From: Paraburkholderia aromaticivorans
GTDB taxonomy: Bacteria > Pseudomonadota > Gammaproteobacteria > Burkholderiales > Burkholderiaceae
Length of the DNA: 64,000 nt
Direction: 5' to 3'
NCBI RefSeq assembly: GCF_002278075.1
Contig: NZ_CP022990.1
Span: forward strand, 372,001 to 436,000
Positions 39,074 through 48,063 of this stretch are shown piece by piece (position 1 is the stretch's first letter; each line of letters starts with the position of its first letter). Made by a program: the position numbers and the translations under genes. The notes under the pieces were generated by a model that made no database searches, was not told the origin of the DNA, and saw only the letters and a list, made by a program, of their open reading frames with translations.

Positions 39074-40045
39074 ATGAGCACTTTGCACGACAACAGCATC
39101 ATCATCGACGGTCTGAACATTTCGAAGTTCGAGCGCTCGGTGTTCGAGGACATGCGCAAGGGCGGCGTGACCGCGGTGAACTGCACGGTCTCGGTCTGGG
39201 AGAGCTTCCAGAAGACCGTCGACAACATCGCCGAGATGAAGCAGCAGATCCGCGAGTACGGCGAAATCCTCACGCTCGTGCGCACCACGGACGACATTTT
39301 CCGCGCGAAGAAAGAGAACAAGACGGGCATCATTTTCGGTTTCCAGAACGCTCATGCTTTCGAGGACAACCTCGGCTATATCGAGGCGTTCAAGGATCTC
39401 GGCGTAAACGTGGTGCAGCTTTGCTACAACACGCAGAATCTGGTGGGCACCGGCTGCTATGAACGCGACGGCGGCCTGTCGGGCTACGGCCGCGAAGTGA
39501 TTCAGGAGATGAACCGCGTCGGCATCATGGTCGATCTCTCGCACGTGGGCGGCAAGACTTCTTCAGAAGCGATCGCGGCTTCGAACAAGCCCGTGTGCTA
39601 TTCGCATTGCTGCCCGTCGGGTTTGAAAGAGCACCCGCGCAACAAGAGCGACGAGCAACTCAAAGAGATCGCGGACGCGGGCGGTTTCGTCGGCGTGACG
39701 ATGTTCGCGCCGTTCCTCAAGCGCGGCGCCGACGCGACCGTCGAAGACTATATCGAAGCGATCGAGTACGTGGTGAATCTGATCGGCGAAGACCAGGTCG
39801 GCATCGGCACGGACTTTACGCAAGGCTACAGCACGGAGTTCTTCGACTGGATCACGCACGACAAAGGCCGCTATCGCCAGTTGACCAACTTCGGCAAGGT
39901 CGTGAACCCGGAAGGCATTCGCACGATCGGCGAGTTTCCGAACCTGACGGCCGCGATGGAGCGCGCCGGCTGGAGCGAGACGCGCATCAAGAAGATCATG
40001 GGCGAAAACTGGGTGCGGGTATTCGGCGAAGTCTGGAAGGTTTGA
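39074..40045 (+). CDS. M19 membrane-dipeptidase-like protein with altered metal site
   Basis: A 323-residue protein of the renal dipeptidase (M19) fold. His157 in DLSHVGGKTSSEA and His178 in PVCYSHCCPSGLKEHPRN keep the 21-residue spacing of the two zinc histidines I recall for the human enzyme. The usual N-terminal DGHxD metal motif is replaced by DGLNI (residues 12-16), and the bridging Glu appears replaced in GFQNAHAF. It starts 18 bases after glyA. A homologue with the same changes sits beside dgcAB in Pseudomonas aeruginosa (PA5396, from memory). Peptidase activity is doubtful; the true role in betaine use is unknown. Confidence 0.82.
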   Translation: MSTLHDNSIIIDGLNISKFERSVFEDMRKGGVTAVNCTVSVWESFQKTVDNIAEMKQQIREYGEILTLVRTTDDIFRAKKENKTGIIFGFQNAHAFEDNLGYIEAFKDLGVNVVQLCYNTQNLVGTGCYERDGGLSGYGREVIQEMNRVGIMVDLSHVGGKTSSEAIAASNKPVCYSHCCPSGLKEHPRNKSDEQLKEIADAGGFVGVTMFAPFLKRGADATVEDYIEAIEYVVNLIGEDQVGIGTDFTQGYSTEFFDWITHDKGRYRQLTNFGKVVNPEGIRTIGEFPNLTAAMERAGWSETRIKKIMGENWVRVFGEVWKV

Positions 40046-40094
40046 CGTCTTCCTGAAACGAAAACCATCCCACGGATAAAAGCGGAGCCTCCAC

Positions 40095-40631
40095 ATGCAA
40101 CCCCAACTGCCTATCGACGTCGATGCGAACACCGGCGTCTGGACCACCGACGCGCTGCCGATGCTGTACGTGCCGCGTCATTTCTTCACCAACAACCACA
40201 CCGCCGTGGAAGAAGCACTCGGCCTCGATACGTATGCCGGGATTCTCTACAAGGCCGGCTACAAGTCCGCCTATTTCTGGTGCGACAAGGAAGCCAAGCA
40301 GCACGGCATTGCGGGCATGGCCGTATTCGAGCATTACCTGAAGCGTCTGTCGCAGCGCGGCTGGGGCATCTTCACGATCACCGAAGCCGATCCGTCGAGC
40401 TCGCACGCGCGCATCGAGCTGCATCACTCGTCGTTCGTGCTGGCGCAGCCGGGCAAGGTGGGCAAGCTTTGCTACATGTTCGCCGGCTGGTTCGCGGGCG
40501 CGATGGACTGGGTCAACGACACCGCGCCGGACGCTTCGCGCAAGGGCCCGCCGTCCCATTCCAGAGAAGCGCAATGCGCCGCTGAAGGCCACGAACACTG
40601 CGTGTTCGAAGTGTCGCCGCTCGCGTCGTAA
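40095..40631 (+). CDS. DUF5943 / V4R-domain protein of the betaine operon
   Basis: A 178-residue soluble protein. The C-terminal SREAQCAAEGHEHCVFEVSP matches the Cys-bearing end of V4R (4-vinyl-reductase-like) ligand-binding domains (CxxxGxxxCxFxV). The N-terminal part (TDALPMLYVPRHFFTNNHTA, GILYKAGYKSAYFWCDKEAK) fits the DUF5943 family, known as PA5397 next to dgcAB in Pseudomonas. V4R domains bind small molecules or metals through their cysteines. It could be a sensor or assembly factor for the neighbouring iron-sulfur flavoenzymes. The function is not established. Confidence 0.8.
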   Translation: MQPQLPIDVDANTGVWTTDALPMLYVPRHFFTNNHTAVEEALGLDTYAGILYKAGYKSAYFWCDKEAKQHGIAGMAVFEHYLKRLSQRGWGIFTITEADPSSSHARIELHHSSFVLAQPGKVGKLCYMFAGWFAGAMDWVNDTAPDASRKGPPSHSREAQCAAEGHEHCVFEVSPLAS

Positions 40632-40716
40632 GCGCAACCGTAAGCACACACATAAACGGCTTCCGTCACGGCGCACGGCACAGCGCAACAAGCAATTCAT
40701 TCCGAGGTCGATCGCG

Positions 40717-42780
40717 ATGCGTTACCCGAACCTTTTCAAGCCTCTCACGCTGAACAAGCTGACCTTGCGCAACCGCATCGTCAGCACCGCGCACGCGGAG
40801 GTCTATGCGGAACCGGGCGGCCTGCCCGGCGACCGTTATATCCGTTATTACGAGGAGAAGGCCAAGGGTGGCGTGGGCCTCGCCGTGTGCGGCGGCTCGA
40901 GCCCGGTGTCGATCGACAGCCCGCAAGGCTGGTGGAAGTCGGTGAACCTGTCGACCGACAAGATCATCGATCCGCTCGCGCGGCTCGCCGAAGCCATGCA
41001 CACGCATGGCGCGAAGATCATGATCCAGGCCACGCACATGGGACGCCGCTCGGCGTTTCACGGCGAGCATTGGCCGCATCTGATGTCGCCGTCCGGCGTG
41101 CGTGAGCCGGTGCATCGCGGCAATGCGAAGATCATCGAGGTCGAGGAAATTCGCCGCATCATCGGCGACTTCGCGGCCGCGGCGAAGCGGGTGAAAGATG
41201 CGGGTATGGACGGCGTTGAAATTTCGGCGGCGCACCAGCATCTGATCGACCAGTTCTGGAGCCCGCGCACCAACTTCCGTACCGACGAGTGGGGCGGCTC
41301 GCTGGAGAACCGTCTGCGCTTCGGCACGGAAGTGTTGAAGGCCGTGCGTGAAGCAGTGGGCGCGGATTTCTGCGTCGGCTTGCGCATGTGCGGCGACGAG
41401 TTCCATGAAGACGGGCTCGATCACGAACAGCTGAAAGAGATCGCTCAGGCCATGAGCGAAACCGGTCTGATCGATTACCTCGGCGTGATCGGTTCGGGGG
41501 CGGACACGCATAACACGCTCGCCAACTGCATGCCGCCGATGGCGCTGCCGCCCGAGCCGTTCGTGCATCTCGCGGCCGGCATCAAGTCGGTGGTGAAGCT
41601 GCCCGTCATGCACGCGCAAAGTATTCGCGACGCGGGCCAGGCCGAGCGGCTGCTTGCCAGCGGCATGGTCGATCTGGTCGGCATGACGCGTGCGCAGATT
41701 GCCGATCCGCATATGGTCATCAAGATCCGCGATGGCCGCGAAGACGAAATCAAGCAATGCGTCGGCGCGAATTACTGCATCGATCGCCAGTACAACGGCC
41801 TCGACGTGCTGTGCGTGCAGAACGCTGCGACCTCGCGTGAAGCGACCATGCCGCATGTGATCGCCAAATCGCGCGGAGCGAAGCGCAAGGTGGTCGTGGT
41901 CGGCGCGGGGCCGGCGGGACTGGAAGCGGCGCGCGTGGCGAAGTCGCGCGGTCACGACGTGGTGCTGTTCGAGAAGAACGACTACGTGGGCGGCCAGATC
42001 ATGCTGGCCGCGAAAGCGCCGCAGCGTGAACAGATGGCGGGCATCGTGCGCTGGTTCGACATGGAGACGAAGCGCCTCGGCGTGGACCGGCGTCTCGGTG
42101 TCGCCGCCGACGAGAAAACCATCATGGCCGAGAAGCCGGACATCGTCGTGCTCGCCACGGGCGGTTCGTCGTTCACGTCGCAGGTGGCGGCGTGGGGCGT
42201 CGACGAAGGTCTTGCGGTGAGTTCGTGGGATGTCTTGTCCGGCAAGGTCGAACCGGGCAAGAACGTGCTGGTCTATGACGGCGTCAGCACGCATGCCGGC
42301 GCGGGCGTGGCCGATTTCATGTCGAGCCGCGGCTCGAACGTCGAGATCGTCACGCCGGACGTGAAAGTGGCCGACGACGTGGGCGGCACCACGTTCCCGA
42401 TCTTCTACCGCCGTCTCTATGCGCAAGGCGTGATCCATACGCCGAACTACTGGCTCGACAAGGTCTACGAGGAAGACGGCAAGAAGATCGCCGTGATCCG
42501 CAACGAGTACACCGAAGAGCAGGAAGAGCGCGCGGTGGATCAGGTGGTGATCGAAAACGGCAGCACGCCGAACGACGAGTTGTACTGGAAGCTCAAGCCT
42601 GAGTCGCTGAATCGCGGTCAGGTGGACGTGCACAAGCTGTTCGCCTCGGAGCCGCAGCCGTCGCTTGCCGAAGAACTCGGCAATGGCCGCTTCCTGTTGT
42701 TCCGTGTCGGCGACTGCATTTCCATGCACAACATTCACGGCGCGATCTACGACGCGCTGCGTCTTTGCAAGGATTTTTGA
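40717..42780 (+). CDS. dgcA: Dimethylglycine dehydrogenase, flavoprotein subunit DgcA
   Basis: A 687-residue enzyme of the trimethylamine-dehydrogenase/old yellow enzyme class. Residues 1-345 form the FMN barrel (RNRIVSTAHAEVYAEPGGLP, SAAHQHLIDQFWSPRTNFRT with DEWGGSLENR). A Cys cluster follows (C348, C354, C366), then an FAD/NAD Rossmann domain starting VVVVGAGPAGLEAARVAKSR near residue 390. It demethylates dimethylglycine to sarcosine, with electrons passing to DgcB or ETF. In the expected C-x2-C-x2-C motif the second Cys is Ala351. It abuts dgcB (2 bases). Confidence 0.9.
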   Translation: MRYPNLFKPLTLNKLTLRNRIVSTAHAEVYAEPGGLPGDRYIRYYEEKAKGGVGLAVCGGSSPVSIDSPQGWWKSVNLSTDKIIDPLARLAEAMHTHGAKIMIQATHMGRRSAFHGEHWPHLMSPSGVREPVHRGNAKIIEVEEIRRIIGDFAAAAKRVKDAGMDGVEISAAHQHLIDQFWSPRTNFRTDEWGGSLENRLRFGTEVLKAVREAVGADFCVGLRMCGDEFHEDGLDHEQLKEIAQAMSETGLIDYLGVIGSGADTHNTLANCMPPMALPPEPFVHLAAGIKSVVKLPVMHAQSIRDAGQAERLLASGMVDLVGMTRAQIADPHMVIKIRDGREDEIKQCVGANYCIDRQYNGLDVLCVQNAATSREATMPHVIAKSRGAKRKVVVVGAGPAGLEAARVAKSRGHDVVLFEKNDYVGGQIMLAAKAPQREQMAGIVRWFDMETKRLGVDRRLGVAADEKTIMAEKPDIVVLATGGSSFTSQVAAWGVDEGLAVSSWDVLSGKVEPGKNVLVYDGVSTHAGAGVADFMSSRGSNVEIVTPDVKVADDVGGTTFPIFYRRLYAQGVIHTPNYWLDKVYEEDGKKIAVIRNEYTEEQEERAVDQVVIENGSTPNDELYWKLKPESLNRGQVDVHKLFASEPQPSLAEELGNGRFLLFRVGDCISMHNIHGAIYDALRLCKDF

Positions 42781-42782
42781 CG

Positions 42783-44696
42783 ATGAGCCCCGTGTTTGTC
42801 ATCACCGTCCTGCTGTGGCTGTCGGTGGCCGGTCTGGCGTTCGCGCTCGTCAAGCGCGCCGCGTATTGGCGCGAAGGCCGCGCCACGGCGGCGGGCGCCT
42901 ATGGCTGGACCAATCTGCTGGCGATTCCCAAGCGCTATTTCGTCGATCTGCATCATGTCGTGGCGCGCGATCCGTACATTGCCAGAACGCACGTGGCGAC
43001 CGCCGGCGGCGCGATTCTCGCGATGGCGCTGGTATTCGTCAACTACGGTCTGGCGATTTACTCGCCGCGGCTCGACAAGCTGATCTTTCTGGCCGCGCTC
43101 GTGATGCTGGTCGGCGCGGTGTTCGTCTGGCGCCGCCGCCACGGCGCGAAAGCGGTGCCGGCGCGGCTCTCGCGCGGGCCGTGGGATCATCTGCCGCTGT
43201 TGCTCGGCTCGTTCGCGCTCGGCCTCGTGCTGTTCGTCGCACTGCCGGCTGCCGCGATGTCTGGCGCGCTGGCCGTCGTCGTCGCGTTGCTGATCGCGGC
43301 GGGCGCGTTCGCGATGACCTTCGGCGCGGCGCGCGGCGGTCCGATGAAGCATGCGCTCGCCGGTTTGCTGCATCTCGCGTTCCATCCGCGTCAGGAGCGC
43401 TTTGCCGAGCGCAACGACACCGACGTGGTGCCGCCGACCGCCTTGAAAGCACCGCTGCTCGACGCGAAGGAATACGGGGTCGGCAAGCCGGTCGAATTCC
43501 GCTGGAACCAGTTGCTCAGCTTCGACGCCTGCGTGCAGTGCGGCAAGTGCGAAGCGGCCTGTCCCGCGTTCGCCGCCGGTCAGCCGCTCAATCCGAAGAA
43601 GCTGATTCAGGACCTGGTCACCGGCATGGTGGGCGGCACGGACGCCGACTACGCGGGCAGTCCGACGCCGGGCATCCCGCTCGGCAAGCATGCGGGCGCG
43701 CCGGGCAAGCCGCTGATATCCAGTTTGATCGAAGCGGACACGCTGTGGTCCTGCACGACCTGCCGCGCTTGCGTGCAGGAGTGCCCGATGCTGATCGAGC
43801 ATGTGGATGCGATCGTGGATATGCGCCGCAACCAGACGCTGGTCGAAGGCAGCGTGCCGGGCAAGGGGCCGATCACGCTCGCGAATCTGCGCGAGACGGG
43901 CAGCTCGAACGGCTACGACATCGGCGCGCGTTACGACTGGGCCGTCGATCTGCAAGTGCAGGTCGCGCAGCCGGGCCGTCCGGTGGACGTATTGCTGATC
44001 GCCGGCGAAGGCGCCTTCGACATGCGCTATCAACGCACGTTGCGCGCGCTCGTCAAGGTGCTGAACCGGGCGGGCATCGACTATGCGGTACTGGGCGGCG
44101 TGGAAACCGACACCGGCGACACCGCCCGCCGTCTCGGCGACGAGGCCACCTTCCAGCAGCTCGCGCACAAACTGATCGGCACGCTGTCGCAGTACTCGTT
44201 CCGTAAGATCGTCACCGCGGACCCGCATGTGCTGCACAGCCTGCGCAATGAGTATCGCGCGCTGGGCGGTTTTTACGAGGTGCAGCATCACACGGCGCTG
44301 ATCGAGCAACTGGTCGCGAGCGGCAAGCTCACGCCGCGCGCGGTGGCCGCCTTCGCGGATCGCAAGATCACGTATCACGACCCGTGCTATCTGGGCCGCT
44401 ATAACGGTGAGACGGAGGCGCCGCGCCTTTTGTTGAAGTCGATCGGCATCAAGGTCGTGGAGATGGAGCGCAACGGAATGCGCGGACGCTGCTGCGGCGG
44501 TGGCGGCGGTGCACCCTTGACGGATATTCCGGGCAAGCGGCGCATCCCCGACATCCGTATCGACGACGCCAAAACCGTCGGCGCGGAGATCGTCGCAGTG
44601 GGTTGTCCGAATTGCACGGCCATGCTCGAAGGCGTAGTGGGGCCGCGTCCGGAAGTCCTGGACGTTGCCGAACTGGTTGCAGCGGCGCTGGAGTAA
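42783..44696 (+). CDS. dgcB: Dimethylglycine dehydrogenase, iron-sulfur membrane subunit DgcB
   Basis: A 637-residue protein with about five N-terminal membrane helices (for example FVITVLLWLSVAGLAFALV, then ILAMALVFVNYGLAIY). Two [4Fe-4S] motifs follow (CVQCGKCEAACPAF near 246, CTTCRACVQECPM near 324). The C-terminal part has CCG-type Cys-rich elements (HDPCYLGRYNG, GRCCGGGGGAP, GCPNCTAML). This is the layout of membrane quinone-reducing Fe-S oxidoreductases of the ETF-QO/GlcF/HdrD type. It likely moves electrons from DgcA and EtfAB to quinone. The ATG at 42783 directly follows the dgcA stop. Confidence 0.88.
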   Translation: MSPVFVITVLLWLSVAGLAFALVKRAAYWREGRATAAGAYGWTNLLAIPKRYFVDLHHVVARDPYIARTHVATAGGAILAMALVFVNYGLAIYSPRLDKLIFLAALVMLVGAVFVWRRRHGAKAVPARLSRGPWDHLPLLLGSFALGLVLFVALPAAAMSGALAVVVALLIAAGAFAMTFGAARGGPMKHALAGLLHLAFHPRQERFAERNDTDVVPPTALKAPLLDAKEYGVGKPVEFRWNQLLSFDACVQCGKCEAACPAFAAGQPLNPKKLIQDLVTGMVGGTDADYAGSPTPGIPLGKHAGAPGKPLISSLIEADTLWSCTTCRACVQECPMLIEHVDAIVDMRRNQTLVEGSVPGKGPITLANLRETGSSNGYDIGARYDWAVDLQVQVAQPGRPVDVLLIAGEGAFDMRYQRTLRALVKVLNRAGIDYAVLGGVETDTGDTARRLGDEATFQQLAHKLIGTLSQYSFRKIVTADPHVLHSLRNEYRALGGFYEVQHHTALIEQLVASGKLTPRAVAAFADRKITYHDPCYLGRYNGETEAPRLLLKSIGIKVVEMERNGMRGRCCGGGGGAPLTDIPGKRRIPDIRIDDAKTVGAEIVAVGCPNCTAMLEGVVGPRPEVLDVAELVAAALE

Positions 44697-44700
44697 CGCG

Positions 44701-45870
44701 ATGAACACTCTCAAACGAATCGATCCGCGCCGTCCGTTCACGATCACGGCGGACGGACTCCGGCGTATCACGCTCGGCGTGACGGGCGTGGCGGGTTCGC
44801 TGGAATTCGCCGCGCTCGGCGCCTCGCACCGCGACCAGGCCAAACCGCGCCGCACCACGGCGACGCCTCAGCGCGTGATGCTGGTAGCCGCCCATGCGGA
44901 CCGCGGCGCGCTCGACGATCACGCCCGCCAGGCGCTGGCCGGCGCCGCCCTGATTGCGGACGCGACGACCGAAGTCGTATTGCTGGTGTTCGGCGAGTTC
45001 AGCGGCGACGCCGCCGCGCTCGGCGCGGACAAGCTGATCGAATTGCCGATGTTCGACCGCCGCGCCTTCGCGCCGGTGGACGAATTGAACGCGCTGGCCG
45101 CGTGCGTCGCGGCCTACGCGCCGGTCCATATTTTCCTGCCCGATAACGCCACCGGCGACGGCGACCTGGGACGCCGCTACGCAGCCGCCGCGAATGCAAG
45201 CGTCGCGACGCATGTCGTCGAGATCGACGCCGCGCACGTGGCCGCCTATGTTCAGGCGAATACAGCGTTCGCCGTGCGCGCGTTGCCCGAGGTCGTGCTG
45301 CTCGCGCCCAATGCGGTCGATCCGAAGCTGCCGTTCGTCGGTGCCGGCGAACGGGTCATGTGGCGCTTCGACGGCGCTCCGGCTTCCGCGCGAGGCGCGG
45401 TACGCGATCTGGGCATCGAGGAAATCGACGCCGCGCAACTGGCGCTCGAAGAAGCGGATTTCATCGTCTCGGCGGGCAACGGCGTGAGCGACGTGCCGGC
45501 GTTCGAGCGTCTCGCGGCCACGCTCGGCGCGGCAATCGGCGCGAGCCGCGTGGCCGTGGACGACGGCAAGTTCACCCGCGACAAGCAGATCGGCGCGACC
45601 GGCAAGACCGTCGAAGCGAGCGTTTATATCGCCTTCGGCATTTCCGGCGCGGTGCAGCATCTGCAAGGGATCAAGGACTGCCGCCATGTGATCGCGGTGA
45701 ATCTCGACGCGAGCGCGCCGATCGCCAAACGCGCGAATCTGACCGTGATCGCGGACGCGCAGGAAACCATCGCGGCGCTCAACGAAGCAGCGGCCGTGGC
45801 GCGCACGGCACGCGGAACCGGTGCGGCGCTGCTGAATTCATCGGCTGTCGTCGAAGGAGCGCTCGCATGA
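44701..45870 (+). CDS. etfA: Electron transfer flavoprotein, alpha subunit (betaine-pathway paralogue)
   Basis: A 389-residue ETF alpha subunit. The C-terminal FAD-binding domain has VSAGNGVSDVPAFERLAATL, GATGKTVEASVYIAFGISGA and VQHLQGIKDCRHVIAVNLD, the classic ETF-alpha block. The N-terminal 70 residues are longer than in housekeeping EtfA and poorly conserved. It overlaps etfB by 4 bases and starts 4 bases after dgcB, so it is dedicated to this pathway. It likely links DgcA, and perhaps other flavoenzymes, to DgcB and quinone. Confidence 0.88.
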   Translation: MNTLKRIDPRRPFTITADGLRRITLGVTGVAGSLEFAALGASHRDQAKPRRTTATPQRVMLVAAHADRGALDDHARQALAGAALIADATTEVVLLVFGEFSGDAAALGADKLIELPMFDRRAFAPVDELNALAACVAAYAPVHIFLPDNATGDGDLGRRYAAAANASVATHVVEIDAAHVAAYVQANTAFAVRALPEVVLLAPNAVDPKLPFVGAGERVMWRFDGAPASARGAVRDLGIEEIDAAQLALEEADFIVSAGNGVSDVPAFERLAATLGAAIGASRVAVDDGKFTRDKQIGATGKTVEASVYIAFGISGAVQHLQGIKDCRHVIAVNLDASAPIAKRANLTVIADAQETIAALNEAAAVARTARGTGAALLNSSAVVEGALA

Positions 45871-46643
45871 AAATCGCCGTCCTTGTTTCCGTGGGCCGTC
45901 ATCCGGTGAGCGGCACGGCGCGGTACAGCCGTAACGACGCCGCCGCGCTGACCATGGCGCTCGCGCTCGCCAGAACGAACAACGCCACGCTCGAGGTGCT
46001 GCATGCGGGCGATCCATCGAACCCTGCGTTGCAGGAGTATCTGGCGCTCGGCGCGCGGTCGGTCGAAGTGCTGGACCTGGCCACGACGCCTGAAATGCAG
46101 GCGGACGCAGCCGCTGCGCTGGCGGCGCGGCTGGGCGGCTACGAGCTCGTGCTGACCGGCACGCGCGCCGAAGGCGCATTCGACAGCGGCATGCTGCCGT
46201 ATCGCGTCGCCCATGCGCTGGAGATCGCGCTGGTCGGCGCCGCGGTCGACATCACGTTGCGTGACGGCTGCGCGGAAGTCCGCCAGTTCATGCCGAAGGG
46301 TTTGCGCCGGCGCGTCGAAGTCCAACTGCCCGCGCTGATCGCGGTGCATCCGATGGCCAACGCCGCACCTACCTACGCCTACGCACGGTTGCGCGAAGGC
46401 ACGATCCGTCCGGTCGCCACGCAAGCGGCCGGCGGCCCTGAAGGCCTCGCCTGGAGCGTCCGTCCGGCGGCCGCCAAGCCGGTGCGTCTCGCCGCCGCCG
46501 AAAAGCGCTCGGGCCACGCCCGCATGCTATCGGCGACCACGACCGAAAGCCGCGGGGGCTCCGTCGTAATTGAAGGGAGTTCCGTCGAAAAAGCACAAGT
46601 GATCCTCGCGTATTTGCGCGAGCATCAACTCGTGGATTACTGA
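45867..46643 (+). CDS. etfB: Electron transfer flavoprotein, beta subunit (betaine-pathway paralogue)
   Basis: A 258-residue ETF beta subunit starting MKIAVLVSVGRHPVSGTARY. It has the ETF adenosine-binding pattern (ALTMALALARTNNATLEVLH, YELVLTGTRAEGAFDSGMLP) and the beta-type middle domain (RRRVEVQLPALIAVHPMANA). The ATG at 45867 overlaps the etfA stop. The frame is open far upstream inside etfA, but that is shadow. It forms the ETF heterodimer with the upstream gene. gbcA follows after 73 bases. Confidence 0.87.
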   Translation: MKIAVLVSVGRHPVSGTARYSRNDAAALTMALALARTNNATLEVLHAGDPSNPALQEYLALGARSVEVLDLATTPEMQADAAAALAARLGGYELVLTGTRAEGAFDSGMLPYRVAHALEIALVGAAVDITLRDGCAEVRQFMPKGLRRRVEVQLPALIAVHPMANAAPTYAYARLREGTIRPVATQAAGGPEGLAWSVRPAAAKPVRLAAAEKRSGHARMLSATTTESRGGSVVIEGSSVEKAQVILAYLREHQLVDY

Positions 46644-46716
46644 TTTCCGGTTCGGGCCAGCATGCGACCAGGAGGGCCTGGCGCGGCGCCAGACGTGACA
46701 TGCAACGGAGCACACA

Positions 46717-48030
46717 ATGAAAGTTTCGGCAGACGTTCGCGCAATGATCGAACGCCGTAAGACGAATTACACGCTGGAAGCGCCTTTCTATACGAGCGAG
46801 GATATTTTCGCGCTCGACATGGACGCGATCTTCCGGCAACACTGGATTCAGGTCGCGGTGGAGCCGGACGTGCCGGAACCGGGCGACTACATCACCGTGG
46901 AGGTCGGCAACGATTCGATCCTGATCGTGCGCGACGACGACATGCAGGTGAGGGCGTTTCACAACGTGTGCCGCCATCGCGGCGCTCGCCTGTGCAATAC
47001 CGACAAAGGCTCGCTCGGCAATATCGTCTGTCCGTATCACAGCTGGACGTATAGCCTGAACGGCGATCTGATGTTCGCCGAGCACATGGGCGATCAGTTC
47101 GACCGCTGCAAACATAGCCTGAAGGCCGTGCATCTCGAGAACCTCGCGGGCCTCATTTTCATTTGCCTCGCGGACAATCCACCCGCGGACTTCGCCGTGA
47201 TGCGTGCCGCGATGGAACCGTATCTGCTGCCGCACGATCTGGCCAGCTGCAAGGTCGCGGCTTCGATCGACATTATCGAAGACGGTAACTGGAAGCTCAC
47301 GATGGAAAACAATCGCGAGTGCTATCACTGCGTCGCGAACCATCCCGAGCTGACCATTTCGCTGTACGAATACGGCTTTGGCTATCAGCGCACGCCGGCC
47401 AACGAAGAAGGCATGGCCGCTTTCGAAGAGACGGTGGCGCGCCGTACCGCGCAATGGGAAGCGATGCAGTTGCCGTCGGCGGAAATCGAACGGCTTGCCG
47501 ATCTGGTTACGGGTTTTCGCACGCAACGCTTGCCGCTCGATCGCGACGGCGAATCGCAAACGCTCGACGCGAAAGTGGCCTCGAAGAAACTGCTCGGCGG
47601 CTTCGAGCAGGCGGATCTCGGCGGCCTGTCGTTCTGGACCCAGCCCAACTCGTGGCATCACTTCATGAGCGACCACATTGTCAGCTTCTCGGTGATTCCG
47701 CTCTCGGCGGGCAAGACGCTGGTGCGCACCAAGTGGCTCGTTCACAAGGACGCGCGCGAAGGCATCGACTACGACGTGAACAACCTCACGGCCGTATGGC
47801 GCGCGACGAACGACCAGGATCGCGCGCTCGTCGAATACTCGCAACGCGGCGCGACGAGCAGCGCGTACGAACCGGGTCCGTATTCGCCGTTCACGGAAGG
47901 TCTCGTCGAGAAATTCTGCGAGTGGTACATCGGCCGCCTGGCGGATTACAGCCATGCACCGGACACCCAGGACGCCGGCGAAACCGCGCCGGCTTCGCAC
48001 GGCGAGAAAGTCGTGTCCTTCATGCGCTGA
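46717..48030 (+). CDS. gbcA: Glycine betaine monooxygenase, Rieske oxygenase subunit
   Basis: A 437-residue aromatic-ring-hydroxylase-type oxygenase. The Rieske [2Fe-2S] ligands are Cys85-x-His87 (CRHRGARLC) and Cys105-x2-His108 (CPYHSW). The mononuclear iron site uses His204 and His209 in NRECYHCVANHPEL plus a downstream Asp. It demethylates glycine betaine to dimethylglycine, releasing formaldehyde. Length and motifs match Pseudomonas GbcA. It is followed after 33 bases by its reductase gbcB. CAACGGAGCAC upstream gives the ribosome site. Confidence 0.92.
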   Translation: MKVSADVRAMIERRKTNYTLEAPFYTSEDIFALDMDAIFRQHWIQVAVEPDVPEPGDYITVEVGNDSILIVRDDDMQVRAFHNVCRHRGARLCNTDKGSLGNIVCPYHSWTYSLNGDLMFAEHMGDQFDRCKHSLKAVHLENLAGLIFICLADNPPADFAVMRAAMEPYLLPHDLASCKVAASIDIIEDGNWKLTMENNRECYHCVANHPELTISLYEYGFGYQRTPANEEGMAAFEETVARRTAQWEAMQLPSAEIERLADLVTGFRTQRLPLDRDGESQTLDAKVASKKLLGGFEQADLGGLSFWTQPNSWHHFMSDHIVSFSVIPLSAGKTLVRTKWLVHKDAREGIDYDVNNLTAVWRATNDQDRALVEYSQRGATSSAYEPGPYSPFTEGLVEKFCEWYIGRLADYSHAPDTQDAGETAPASHGEKVVSFMR

Positions 48031-48063
48031 ACGCGCCGCCGCAACCAGGAGTCGGAGAAAACA

